DNA of 35,858 nucleotides from CAVQFO01 sp963711725 (GTDB lineage: Bacteria > Pseudomonadota > Gammaproteobacteria > Nitrococcales > Aquisalimonadaceae), in the NCBI GenBank assembly GCA_963711725.1, contig CAVQFO010000057.1, positions 1 through 35,858 of the forward strand, written 5' to 3'. Position numbers and translations under genes: made by a program. Under the pieces are notes generated by a model. It saw nothing but the letters and a program-made list of their open reading frames with translations, did not search any database and was not told the DNA's origin. This document shows, piece after piece, positions 16,022-25,343 of the stretch; position 1 is the stretch's first letter; each line of letters opens with the position of its first letter.

Positions 16022-17322
16022 CGCTTAGCCACGCTCGCGTAGTAGAAACCGTCCATATCCTGCTCGCCGGGGAGTATCTGGCGGCCCGCTCCGCTTTCCC
16101 GCCCACAGGGCAAGGCGAGCGATTCGATCTGCGCATCCGCGTTTCGCTCCAGGAATGCCGCGATGACCCCCGCGTTTTCGTCCCGAAGTACCGAACAGGT
16201 AGCGTAAACCAGCCTACCGCCGGGAACCAGAAGTTCCCAGGCCGCCTGCAGCGCCGCGCCCTGGGTCGTCGCCAGCGCCGGAATGTCCTCCGCTCGGCGG
16301 AGCATCTTGATGTCGGGGTGGCGCCGGATCACGCCGGTGGCGGAGCACGGCGCATCCAGCAGGATCCGGTCGTAGGGCCGGCCGTCCCACCACGCGGAGG
16401 GCTGCGCCGCGTCTCCGGCAACCACATCGGCGCGGAGATGCAGGCGTCGGAGGTTTTCGGTCACCCGCTCCAAGCGGGTGGCGTCCACGTCCACGGCGGT
16501 GAGGGCCCCGACCTCGGGGCAGCGTTCCAGGATGTGTGCGGTCTTGCCCCCGGGTGCCGCGCACAAGTCCAGAACCCTTTGACCCGGTCCGGCATCGAGC
16601 AGGCTGGCCGCAAGCTGGGCCGCGGCATCCTGCACGGAGGCCCGGCCCTCGGCAAACCCCGGCAGGTGTTCCACCGGCAGCGGCTGCTCCAACACCACCG
16701 CATCCGGCGCGACAGGGTGACGGCGGGCCCCGGCCCCCATATCCGCTAACGCCTTTATATAGGCGTCCGGATCCGTAAGGCGGCGGTTCACCCGCAGGGT
16801 CATGGGGGCGCGCGCGTTGTTGCCGGCGGCGATGGCCTCCCAATCCTCGGGCCAGTCGCGACGCAGCGCATCCAGCAACCAGCGCGGATGCGCGAGCCGC
16901 GCGGCATCCTCACGGTCCACGGCTTCGAGCAGGCTGCCCCGCTCCCGCAGGAATCGCCGCAGTACGGCGTTCAACACACCCCGGGCCCACCCCTTGCCCA
17001 AGTCGCCCACGGCGGCCACCGTTTCCGAGACGGCCGCATGGTCCGGCACCCGCATTTCCAGACACTGATAGAGCCCAATCAACAGCAGTGCGCGAACATC
17101 GCCGTCCTTGTCGCGCATCGGCCGGGCCAGAAGACCCGCGGCCACGGCATCCAGCCGCCCGTACCAGCGCAGCACGCCGAACACCAGTTCCTGGGCCAGG
17201 GGACGCCGCTCAGCCGGCAACCGCTGAAGCGCGGGCTCCAGGACATCCGCCAGGGAGCGCTGGCTGGCGATGACCCGATGCAGGACGCGGGCGGCGACGG
17301 CACGGGGATTCGCTGCGGCCAT
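16018..17322 (-). CDS. rsmB: 16S rRNA m5C967 methyltransferase RsmB
   Basis: 434 residues, intact. The N-terminal third is a NusB-like RNA-binding helical domain (RAVAARVLHRVIASQRSL...). The C-terminal domain is a SAM-dependent class I methyltransferase with VLDLCAAPGGKTAHIL (SAM-binding), the catalytic LLDAPCSATGVIRRHPD and the second conserved Cys in YATCSVLRDEN. It methylates C967 of 16S rRNA. It starts 3 bp after the fmt stop, and its stop overlaps DUF4390. Confidence 0.96.
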   Translation of the reverse strand: MAAANPRAVAARVLHRVIASQRSLADVLEPALQRLPAERRPLAQELVFGVLRWYGRLDAVAAGLLARPMRDKDGDVRALLLIGLYQCLEMRVPDHAAVSETVAAVGDLGKGWARGVLNAVLRRFLRERGSLLEAVDREDAARLAHPRWLLDALRRDWPEDWEAIAAGNNARAPMTLRVNRRLTDPDAYIKALADMGAGARRHPVAPDAVVLEQPLPVEHLPGFAEGRASVQDAAAQLAASLLDAGPGQRVLDLCAAPGGKTAHILERCPEVGALTAVDVDATRLERVTENLRRLHLRADVVAGDAAQPSAWWDGRPYDRILLDAPCSATGVIRRHPDIKMLRRAEDIPALATTQGAALQAAWELLVPGGRLVYATCSVLRDENAGVIAAFLERNADAQIESLALPCGRESGAGRQILPGEQDMDGFYYASVAKR

Positions 17323-17325
17323 GGT

Positions 17326-18270
17326 TCAGTCGCCCAGCCGAGTGCCAGGGGGCAGAGAACGGCCGTTGAGAAAGGCGGCGACATCCATGGGCCGGCCGCC
17401 GGGAAGCTGAAGGTTCAGCAGGCGCAAAACACCATCGCCCGTGGCCACGTCCACGCCGCCGGGGGACGATGCCACCACGTTGCCGGGGGCGGCGCTCGCC
17501 TCGTCGGGAAGCGCGCGCGCCTGGCGAACGCGCAGCACTTGCCCGGCCAGGCGCGTCTGCGCCACGGGAAAGGGGTTGAACGCGCGCACGGCGCGCTCAA
17601 GCTCGGCGGCCGGGCGCGTCCAATCCAGTTCCGCCTCGGCCTTGTCCAGCTTGGCGGCGTAGGTGCCCGCCGCGTCGTCCTGGCGTTCCGCCCGCAACTC
17701 GCCAGCGGCCAGGCGCTCCAGAGTCGGTACCAGCATGCGCGCGCCCATAGCAGCCAGGCGATCGTGCAGGTCCTGGGCGTTGTCCTCGCCGCTGATTTCG
17801 CAGGATTCCCGCGCCAGCATGGGACCGGTGTCCAGGCCGGCCTCCATCTGCATCAGGGTCACGCCGCTGCGGCTATCTCCCGCCAGCAGCGCCCGCTGGA
17901 TGGGCGCTGCCCCGCGCCAGCGGGGCAGCAGGGAGGCGTGAATGTTGACGCAGCCCAGCCGGGGGATATCGAGAACGGCCCGGGGCAGCAGCAGCCCATA
18001 GGCCACCACCACCATCACGTCCGGCTTGAGCGCTGCCAAGCGCTCCTGCTCGGCGGGGTCGCGAAGCGTGTCCGGCTGGTGGACCGTCAAGCCGGCCTGC
18101 AGGGCCCGCTGCTTGACCGGCGAGGGCCGGGGCTTGCGGCCGCGGCCGGCGGGCCGGTCGGGCTGAGTGTAGACGGCAACCACGCGATGGCCCGAACCCA
18201 ACAATGCCTCCAGGGCGGGCACCGCGAACTCCGGGGTTCCGGCAAAGACGATATCGAGCGGTTGGGACAT
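17326..18270 (-). CDS. fmt: Methionyl-tRNA formyltransferase
   Basis: 314 residues, intact. It formylates initiator Met-tRNA using 10-formyl-tetrahydrofolate. The N-terminal Rossmann domain begins LDIVFAGTPEFAVPALEALL. The catalytic region is CVNIHASLLPRWRGAAPIQRA, with the Asn-His pair, followed by GVTLMQMEAGLDTGPML with the catalytic Asp. The C-terminal OB-like domain starts around FNPFPVAQTR. It forms the usual def-fmt-rsmB group. Confidence 0.97.
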   Translation of the reverse strand: MSQPLDIVFAGTPEFAVPALEALLGSGHRVVAVYTQPDRPAGRGRKPRPSPVKQRALQAGLTVHQPDTLRDPAEQERLAALKPDVMVVVAYGLLLPRAVLDIPRLGCVNIHASLLPRWRGAAPIQRALLAGDSRSGVTLMQMEAGLDTGPMLARESCEISGEDNAQDLHDRLAAMGARMLVPTLERLAAGELRAERQDDAAGTYAAKLDKAEAELDWTRPAAELERAVRAFNPFPVAQTRLAGQVLRVRQARALPDEASAAPGNVVASSPGGVDVATGDGVLRLLNLQLPGGRPMDVAAFLNGRSLPPGTRLGD

Positions 18271-18396
18271 GGGTTGCTGGCAATTCCTGGTCAGTTAGTG
18301 CGATCGGGGTTGAGCGGGCACCCACGCGCCCTGCCTCGGTGCCACGGACCGGAAAGCGTACACGAAGGGGACCTAAGATGAACCAGGAAACGTGAA

Positions 18397-18415
18397 CGCC
18401 CCGTTCCCCGGGGCG
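18397..18415 (-). terminator. Hairpin between def and fmt
   Basis: CGCCCCG (18397-18403) and CGGGGCG (18409-18415) form a perfect 7-bp stem with a 5-nt loop, 20 bp after the def stop. The minus-strand downstream sequence is only moderately T-rich (TTCACGTTTCC). It could attenuate transcription between def and fmt; the evidence is weak. Confidence 0.3.
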
Positions 18416-18435
18416 CTCCATCCAATCGGATCGCG

Positions 18436-18969
18436 TCAGATCATGCTTTGCGCCGGTGCTGGGGGCGTCTCGCCTAACCGCGCCTGCTTTTCCAATTTCT
18501 TGCGCACGCGCTTGCGCTTGAGTTCGGAGAGATAGTCCACGAACAGCTTGCCGTCCAGGTGGTCGATCTCGTGCTGGATGCAAACGGCCAACAAGCCGTC
18601 GGTTTCCAGCTCAACCGATTTGCCGTCACGATCCAGGGCCTTGACCGTCACCGCGTCGGCGCGCTCGACCAGATCGTAGTAACCCGGCACGGACAGACAG
18701 CCTTCCTGCATCTGCTCCGAGCCGCTTTTGGCGACGATCTCCGGATTGATCAGACACAGCGGCTCAGTGCGGTCCTCGGAAACATCGATGACGATCACTC
18801 GCTTGTGCACATCGACCTGGGTCGCGGCCAAGCCGATGCCCGGCGCGTCGTACATGGTTTCAAACATGTCCTCCACCAGCCGGCGGAGGTCGTCATCCAC
18901 CGTTTCGACGGGCTCGGCCCGGGTACGAAGGCGAGGATCGGGATAGTGCAGAATGTGAAGTAGTGCCAT
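18436..18969 (-). CDS. def: Peptide deformylase
   Basis: 177 residues counted from the ATG that gives MALLHILHYPDPRLRTRAEPV, the family-typical N-terminus. A 10-residue upstream extension in frame is unlikely to be used. The metal and catalytic motifs are GIGLAATQ, EGCLSVPG (Cys ligand) and QHEIDHLDG (HExxH). It removes formyl groups from nascent proteins and is functionally paired with fmt, 165 bp downstream. Its promoter region is shared back-to-back with the LysM gene. Confidence 0.97.
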   Translation of the reverse strand: MALLHILHYPDPRLRTRAEPVETVDDDLRRLVEDMFETMYDAPGIGLAATQVDVHKRVIVIDVSEDRTEPLCLINPEIVAKSGSEQMQEGCLSVPGYYDLVERADAVTVKALDRDGKSVELETDGLLAVCIQHEIDHLDGKLFVDYLSELKRKRVRKKLEKQARLGETPPAPAQSMI

Positions 18970-18999
18970 GGTAACGCCGTTGCGGATCGTGATATACAA

Positions 19000-19027
19000 T
19001 TGATACGTTTAGTTTAGAAGTAATAAT
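19000..19027 (+). promoter_or_regulatory. Sigma70-like promoter in the def-LysM divergent region
   Basis: TTGATA (19000-19005), a 16-nt spacer and AATAAT (19022-19027) lie about 50 nt upstream of the LysM ATG. The whole 108-bp divergent spacer is AT-rich compared with its surroundings, as expected of a promoter region. Confidence 0.4.
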
Positions 19028-19077
19028 CACCTATAAGCAATTTCAAGCCTACTTCGGGCACAACTCAGGGATTTCAG

Positions 19078-20115
19078 ATGCCAGCCAGGAAACTGATTGG
19101 GTTCCTCGCCGCCTTGGTGATTTCCACCGCGGTTTTCGCCAATGCCAATAGCCCGCTAAGGCCGAATCATCCCCAGGAATACACCGTGGTGAAGGGTGAC
19201 ACCCTCTGGGATATCGCCGCGCGCTTCCTGAACAGCCCCTGGCTGTGGCCCGAAATCTGGTATGCGAACCCGGATATCGACAATCCGCACCTTATCTACC
19301 CGGGCGACAAGATCAAGCTCGTCTATATAGAGGGCAAACCGCGCCTGACAGTTCAACGCGGCGCGCCGGGCGGTGTGGTCAAGCTGTCACCCAAGGCCCG
19401 GTCCACCCCCATCGACCAGGCCATCGACACCATACCCATGGAGGCCATACGGCCGTTCCTGACACAGACCCGCATCGTCGATGCCGGGGTGCTGAAAAAT
19501 GCGCCCTACGTGGTCGCCGCGCCGGAACGCCGCGTCATGGGCAGCGCCAGCGACCGGGTGTACGTCCGCGGCACCAACGCCGCCGCCGGCCAAGGATTCG
19601 ACATCGTACGCCGAGGCAAGGAATATCGCGATCCCAAGACCAACAAGTTGCTAGGCGTCGAAGCCCGCCACCTGGGCGAGGGCTTGATCCAGCGCACCGG
19701 GGATCCAGCCACGCTGCTGATCACCCGGAGCAACCGCGAGGTGCTCAAGGGCGACCGGCTGCTCCCGGTACCCGAGGAGGCCATCCCCAGCCAGTTCTTC
19801 CCCCGCGCGCCGGACCATCCCGTCAAGGGGCAGATTCTCAGTGTGCTGGACGGCGTGAACGAGATCGGCCAATACAACGTGGTCGCCATCAATCTGGGCC
19901 GCAGCGACGGCATGAAGGTAGGCGATGTGCTCGCGGTGCTGCGCAAGGGAGAGGTCATCCGCGACACCGTGAGCGACAAGAACCGCAACGTGAAGCTGCC
20001 GGACGAACGCGCCGGGGAAATGATCGTGTTCCGCACCTTCGGCCAGGTCAGCTACGGGCTGATCATGCGCGCCGAGCGGGAAATGCAGGTTGGGGATATC
20101 GTTCAAAATCCCTAG
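19078..20115 (+). CDS. LysM-domain peptidoglycan-binding exported protein
   Basis: 345 residues. A signal peptide (MPARKLIGFLAALVISTAVFANA) is followed by a LysM domain (EYTVVKGDTLWDIAARFL...WPEIWYANPDIDNPHLIYPGDKIKL, residues about 37-82). The rest is a beta-rich region without a recognised catalytic motif. It therefore probably binds cell-wall glycan in the periplasm. This gene precedes dprA in many gammaproteobacteria, and its divergence from def is conserved. No frameshift is seen. Confidence 0.9.
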   Translation: MPARKLIGFLAALVISTAVFANANSPLRPNHPQEYTVVKGDTLWDIAARFLNSPWLWPEIWYANPDIDNPHLIYPGDKIKLVYIEGKPRLTVQRGAPGGVVKLSPKARSTPIDQAIDTIPMEAIRPFLTQTRIVDAGVLKNAPYVVAAPERRVMGSASDRVYVRGTNAAAGQGFDIVRRGKEYRDPKTNKLLGVEARHLGEGLIQRTGDPATLLITRSNREVLKGDRLLPVPEEAIPSQFFPRAPDHPVKGQILSVLDGVNEIGQYNVVAINLGRSDGMKVGDVLAVLRKGEVIRDTVSDKNRNVKLPDERAGEMIVFRTFGQVSYGLIMRAEREMQVGDIVQNP

Positions 20116-20317
20116 AAGCTAGTCGGACCCAGGGGGATCGGAGCGGGCGGTTCATGCTCGAGCCCGACAGACTCATAGCTGATTCCCGACATACCCGTGC
20201 CCACGGCGCGGGCGGACCACCGCGTAATGGACGACGCAGCCTATTTCCGACGAAATCCCTCCACCGACGGCGGGCGGCGCGCAAGCGCCCTCGCCGTTGC
20301 TCATTGGCGAGCGGCTC

Positions 20318-21437
20318 ATGAACACTGAACGCTGGCTGGCCCTGATCCGCGCCCCCGGGGTAGGCACCGCCGCGGTGCAGGGTTTGCTGGAGCACTTCCA
20401 GGACCTGGACCGTGCCGTGGACGCCCCGGCCCGCGAACTGCGCCGGGCGGGGCTGGCGGAGAAATCCGTCGACGCCCTAATCCAACCCGACCGGGAGGCC
20501 ATAGCGGCGGACCTCGCTTGGCTTGAGGGGCCGGACCGATGCCTGATCCCGTTCACCGACGCTCGGTATCCGCGCCTTCTGGCCGAGATTCCGTCGCCGC
20601 CGCTGGCGCTATTCGTGATGGGCGATCCCGAGTGCCTCGCCGCCCCCCAACTGGCCGTGGTGGGCAGCCGCAACCCCACCCCGGGCGGGACCGACACGGC
20701 CTACGGATTTTCGCGCCACCTGGCCGGGTGCGGCCTGACCATCACAAGCGGACTGGCGATGGGCATTGACGCCGCCGCTCACCGCGGGGCGCTGGACGCC
20801 GGTGGGCGAACCATCGCCGTCACCGGTACCGGCCTGGGCCGTGTTTACCCGGCCCGCCACCGCGATCTGGCCCACCGCATCGCCGAACAAGGCGCCCTGA
20901 TATCGGAGTTCCCACCTGACGTGGGCGCCCGGCGCGAGAATTTTCCACGCCGCAACCGCATCCTCAGCGGTCTGGCTGTGGGCACGCTGGTGGTGGAGGC
21001 CAGCGTCCAGAGCGGCTCCCTGATCACGGCGCGCTACGCGCTTGAACAGGGCCGGGAGGTCTTCGCCATACCCGGCTCCATCCACAACCCGCTGGCCAAG
21101 GGCTGCCACGCCCTGATTCGCCACGGGCAGCCAAGCTGGTGGAGCGGGCCGAGGAAATCTGGGAAGAGCTTCCGGCGCTGCTGATGGTCGCTCCCAGCGA
21201 AAGACACCGGAAACGGCGCCGACGGGGCCCGCCGAAGACGCCGCCGAGACACTGGACGAAGAGCATCGGCAGGTGCTGGAAGCCTTGGGCCACGACCCCT
21301 CCCCCATGGAAACCATCATCCGCAGGACCGGATTGACGACGGACGTGGTTTCCTCCATTCTGCTGCTATTGGAGCTTCGCGGCTTCGTCACCAGCACGCC
21401 CGGCGGGCGTTACGCCAGGCAGAATCCCCAGCCGTAG
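20318..21437 (+). CDS. dprA: DNA-processing protein DprA (frameshifted near the 3' end)
   Basis: About 373 residues. DprA loads RecA onto incoming single-stranded DNA during transformation. The N-terminal helical region is followed by the Rossmann-like core: LAVVGSRNPTPGG, ITSGLAMGIDAAAHRGAL, TGLGRVYPARH, FPRRNRILSGLA and SGSLITARYALEQGREVFAIPGS. A C-terminal winged-helix domain (METIIRRTGLTTDVVSSILLLLELRGFV) ends the gene. Frame changes occur near 21130 and 21195. An upstream in-frame TTG at 20297 is possible, but ATG at 20318 gives the usual MNTERWLAL start. Confidence 0.93.
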
Positions 21438-21725
21438 TCGCGTCGACCCAGGGCACTGCGGTCGGCACTCGCCCCCCGGACGCAACGGCAACCCGCACGG
21501 CCAAGCCATATAGTCCGGCGATTTCACCAAGGCGACTAGCGACTGTAAGATGAGTCGGAGATGTGGCGGTTGTTTAACGACAAGCCAGAGAATCCGGCAA
21601 CGAGGCCATTTTGTACCGCCGTCGGTGGCTTATCATGCGCCAGGCTTGTTCATCCAACCGCATGAGCGTAGCCCTGAGCACCCGATCCTCGGTGAAATGG
21701 CCGGGTTAACTGAAGTACTTGTGAG
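21438..21725. other. dprA-smg intergenic region, nothing recognised
   Basis: 288 bp between the dprA stop and the smg ATG. I see no ORF with support, no terminator with a T run and no repeat. It presumably contains a promoter for smg, but no convincing hexamer pair is visible. Confidence 0.4.
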
Positions 21726-22205
21726 ATGAAAGAGAACGTGTTCGACGTCCTGATGTATCTCTTCGAGAACTACATCTACAACGACGACGACGAACCGGAG
21801 CCGGATCGCGAATCCCTGGAGTCCGAGCTGTTCGAAGCCGGTTTCCAGCCCCTGGAAATCAGCAAGGCATTCGACTGGCTGGATGCCCTGGCAACGACAC
21901 GGGAATTCCCCGAGGGCGCGCTGGAGCACGGACGGTCGATCCGCGTCTATACCGATGAGGAAACCATCAAGCTCGACGGCGACTGCCGGGGCTTTTTGCT
22001 CTTTCTGGAGCAGGTGGGCATACTGACGCCAGCCAGTCGGGAGGTCATTATCGAGCGGATGATGGCCCTGGAAGACGACGAGATCGACATCGAAACGCTG
22101 AAATGGGTGACCCTGATGGTCCTCTTCAATCAGCCGGGCCAGGAAGAAGCGTACGCCTGGATGGAGAACCTGCTGTTCGATAGCCCCATGCACTTGGTGC
22201 ACTGA
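21726..22205 (+). CDS. smg: Smg/DUF494 family protein
   Basis: 159 residues, intact: MKENVFDVLMYLFENYIYND at the start, an acidic stretch (DDDEPEPDRESLE), a central SIRVYTDEE segment and a C-terminal TLMVLFNQPGQEEAYAWMENLLF. This is the Smg (DUF494) family, whose position between dprA and topA is conserved across gammaproteobacteria. Its molecular function is not established. A terminator follows 40 bp downstream. Confidence 0.93.
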   Translation: MKENVFDVLMYLFENYIYNDDDEPEPDRESLESELFEAGFQPLEISKAFDWLDALATTREFPEGALEHGRSIRVYTDEETIKLDGDCRGFLLFLEQVGILTPASREVIIERMMALEDDEIDIETLKWVTLMVLFNQPGQEEAYAWMENLLFDSPMHLVH

Positions 22206-22244
22206 ACGGACGGGCCCCAACGAACCCGGCACAAGAGACACAGG

Positions 22245-22268
22245 CGGCCCGCGAAACGGGCCGTTTTT
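22245..22268 (+). terminator. Rho-independent terminator after smg
   Basis: CGGCCCG (22245-22251), loop CGAAA and CGGGCCG (22257-22263) are followed by TTTTT. It ends the LysM-dprA-smg transcript and implies that topA has its own promoter in the following 105 bp. Confidence 0.8.
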
Positions 22269-22373
22269 ATTCGCCCCGGTTCTTGTTCCCGTCGATCCCT
22301 TCCCCGAACCGAACGGCACGACCGCACAGATCATTAACGTGGCCCAGGCCGAGGATTGGAAACAAATTATTCA

Positions 22374-24670
22374 ATGAGCACGAACCTGGTCATTGTGGAA
22401 TCGCCAGCCAAGGCGAAAACCATCAACAAATACCTGGGCAAGGACTTCCAGGTATTGGCCTCCTATGGCCATGTGCGCGATCTGGTGCCCAAAGAGGGCG
22501 CGGTCGACCCGGACCACGACTTCGCAATGAAGTACGACGTCATCGACCGCAACAGCAAGCACGTGGACGCCATCGCCAAGGCGCTGAAGAAGGCCGACGC
22601 CCTGTATCTGGTGACCCACCCTGATCGCGAAGGCGAGGCCATCTCCTGGCACTTGGCGGAAATCCTCCAGGACCGGGGACTGCTCAAGGACAAGCCCGTG
22701 CGCCGCGTGGTGTTCCATGAGATCACCAAGCGTGCCATCCAGGACGCCATCGACCACCCCCGCGACGTCTCCATGGATTTGGTCAACGCCCAGCAGGCTC
22801 GTCGCGCCCTGGACTATCTGGTGGGCTTTAATCTCTCGCCGCTGCTTTGGAAGAAATCTGCAGCCGGCTTGTCCGCCGGCCGGGTGCAGAGCCCCGCCCT
22901 GCGGATGATCGTGGAACGCGAGCTGGAGATCGAGGCCTTCAAGCCGCGTGAATACTGGAGCGTGGAGGCGGATCTCAAGAAGGACCGCCAACCCTTTGTC
23001 GCCAAGCTGCACACCTTCGGCGGCGAACGGGTTCAACAGTTCACCATCGACAACGGCGACCGCGCCCACGAGGTGGAGCAGGCCCTGCTGGACGCCGCAG
23101 GCGGCCAAGTCTCCGTCGCCAAGGTCGAGAAGAAGCAGCGCCGCCGCAATCCGACCGCGCCATTTATCACCTCCACGCTTCAGCAGGAAGCCTCCCGCAA
23201 GCTGGGTTTTTCCACCCAGCGGACCATGCGAGTGGCCCAGCAGCTCTATGAAGGCGTGGATACCGGCGGCGGCGCGGTTGGCCTGATCACCTACATGCGT
23301 ACGGACTCGGCGATCTTGCCGCCGAAGCCATCGACGACATTCGCGACACATCGCGAAGCGCACGGCGCGGACAAGCTGCCCAAGACACCGCATCGCTACA
23401 AGACCCGCGCCAAGAATGCCCAGGAGGCCCATGAGGCCATCCGTCCGACTTCGGCCGCTCAGGTGCCGGATGAGATCAAGGCGCACCTGACCGCCGACCA
23501 GTACAAGCTTTACGATCTGGTCTGGAAGCGGGCCGTGGCCTGCCAGATGATTCACGCCACCATCAACACGGTGTCGGTGGATCTCGCCTGCGGCGAGGGC
23601 AATTTCTTCCGCGCCACCGGCTCCACCGTGGAAGACCCGGGGTTCATGGCCGTCTATCAGGAAGGCGTGGACGACTCCAAGCCCGACACCGGCGAGAAGT
23701 TTCTCCCGCCGCTCAAGGAAGGCGAACAGGTCCCCACTGGAGAAAATCCGACCCGAGCAACACTTCACCGAGCCACCGCCTCGGTACAGCGAAGCCAGCC
23801 TGGTGCCAGCGCTCGAGGAGCACGGAATCGGCCGTCCGTCCACCTATGCCTCCATCATCTCCACGCTGCTGCAGCGCGAATACGTGGAGCTGGACAGCCG
23901 CCGCTTCAAACCCACCGACGTGGGCCGGGTGGTCATCCGCTCCCGACCCCAGCATTTCAACCAGTACGTGGACTACGACTTCACCGCCCGCCTGGAAGAC
24001 GACTTGGACGCCGTCTCCCGGGGCGAGAAGGGGGGCCCACCGATGCGCAAGTTCTGGGACCCGTTCAAACAACAGGTGGTCACCAAGGACGAATCCGTCA
24101 GCCGTTCCGACGTCACCACCGAGGAACTGGGCGAGGAATGCCCCAAGTGCGGCAAACCGCTCAAGATCCGGCTCGGGTCGCCGCGGGCGCTTCGTCGGCT
24201 GCAGCGGTCTACCCGGAGTGCGACTATACCCGCAACCTGGGCGACGATGCCGCCCAGGAGCCGGAAACGCCGGAAGTCGTGGAAGGCCGCACCTGCCCCA
24301 AATGCGAAAGCCCGCTGATCATCCGCACCGGCCGCTACGGCAAGTTCATTGGCTGCAGTGCCTACCCCAAGTGCAAGCACATCGAGCCGTTGGAAAAGCC
24401 CCAGGACACCGGCGGTCATAAACGCCCTGAGTGCAACAAGGGCAGCCTGCTCAAGCGCAAATCACGCTACGGGAAAAGATCTTTTACTCCTGCTCACGCT
24501 ATCCGGACTGCAAATACGCCGTCTGGAACGAGCCGCTGGACGAGACCTGCCCCAAGTGCAAGTGGCCCGTCATGACGCTCAAGACCACAAAACGCCGGGG
24601 CACTGAAAAGGTCTGCCCCAGCTGCAAGCACGCCGAACCGGCCGAAGCCGCCGACAACGAAGCCGAATGA
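22374..24670 (+). CDS. topA: DNA topoisomerase I (frameshifted)
   Basis: About 765 residues. It relaxes negative supercoils. The Toprim domain starts MSTNLVIVESPAKAKTINKYLG and contains THPDREGEAISWHLAEIL. The catalytic Tyr is in GLITYMRTDS. Zinc-ribbon modules follow at the C-terminus: CPKCGKPLKIRLG, CPKCESPLIIRTGRYGKF, SCSRYPDCKY and CPSCKHAEP. Compensating shifts occur at about 23307/23355; further shifts lie near 23745, 24175, 24210 and 24475. Since topA is normally essential or nearly so, these are taken as sequence errors. The ATG at 22374 is preferred; an in-frame TTG at 22356 sits too close to the GAGGA. The stop overlaps tsaC as ATGA. Confidence 0.95.
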
Positions 24671-25236
24671 GCTACCGCCAAGCCCAGCGTTGCCGCCAAG
24701 CGGCGCTGGCGCTGGCCGGCGGCGGCGTAATCGCATACCCCACTGAAGCGGTTTACGGCCTGGGCTGTGATCCCCTGGATCCCGATGGCCTTTGCGCCAG
24801 CTGCTCGGCACTCAAAGGTCGCGCCCTGGAAAAGGGAGTGATCCTGATTGCCGCCGACCGGGAGCAGCTGGGGCCCTACTTGGCGCGCGTTGTCCGCTGA
24901 ACAGCACGCCCAACTGGACGCCGCCTGGCCCGGCCCCGTCACTTGGCTGGTGCCCGCCCAAAACTGGGTCCCGCACTGGCTCACCGGCGGCCGCGACACC
25001 CTGGCCGTGCGCGTTACCGACCACCCCCTGGCCGCCGCCCTGTGCCGCAGAATTCGCCGGCCCCATCGTCTCCACCAGCGCCAACCGCAGCGGCAGCCCG
25101 CCTGCCCGCACGGCGCTGCGCGCGCGCGTGCTGTTTCGGGAACCGGTTGGACGACATACTCGTGGGCCTCACAGGCGGGCGGAAACAACCTACGCAGATC
25201 CGGGATCTGGCAAGCGGGGCCGTGATCCGCGGATGA
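24667..25236 (+). CDS. tsaC: Threonylcarbamoyl-AMP synthase TsaC/YrdC (frameshifted)
   Basis: About 189 residues. It makes threonylcarbamoyl-AMP from threonine, bicarbonate and ATP for the t6A37 modification of tRNA. Visible segments are GGVIAYPTEAVYGLGCDPLDPD, ALKGRALEKGVILIAADREQL, AWPGPVTWLVPAQNWVPHWLTGGRDTLAVRVTDHP and FAGPIVSTSANRSGSPPA, ending LASGAVIRG. Frame changes occur near 24890, 25045 and 25130-25140. It overlaps the topA stop by 4 bp and precedes hemF, a gene order common in gammaproteobacteria. Confidence 0.92.
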
Positions 25237-25249
25237 ATTGCCGAGATGG

Positions 25250-25319
25250 TTCGCGGTCGGCAAGACCGCTTCTACAATGAACAGGAACCACGGGTAGGAG
25301 CGGTCGTGTCGACCGCGAA
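25250..25319. repeat. REP-type inverted doublet (REPIN-like) between tsaC and hemF
   Basis: Two 26-nt elements face each other with an 18-nt spacer: 25250-25275 (reverse complement begins GTAGAAGCGGTC) and 25294-25319 (begins GTAGGAGCGGTC). They match at 23 of 26 positions. Each has its own GCGGTC/GACCGC 6-bp stem with a 5-nt loop, and the GTAGGAGCGG head is typical of gammaproteobacterial REP sequences. Only this copy was seen in the window. Such doublets are mobilised by RAYT transposases elsewhere in the genome and often sit between genes. Confidence 0.75.
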
Positions 25320-25343
25320 TGACCCCAAGCGCGGAGCCCGACC

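Noticed and set aside
16888..18381. 497-residue plus-strand open frame opposite rsmB and fmt (also long frames at 737-1549 plus, 2898-4115 plus and 22371-23843 minus)
   Set aside because: They lie antisense to intact or clearly recognisable conserved genes, have low-complexity His/Gln/Gly/Arg-rich composition typical of high-GC shadow frames, and show no recognisable domain.
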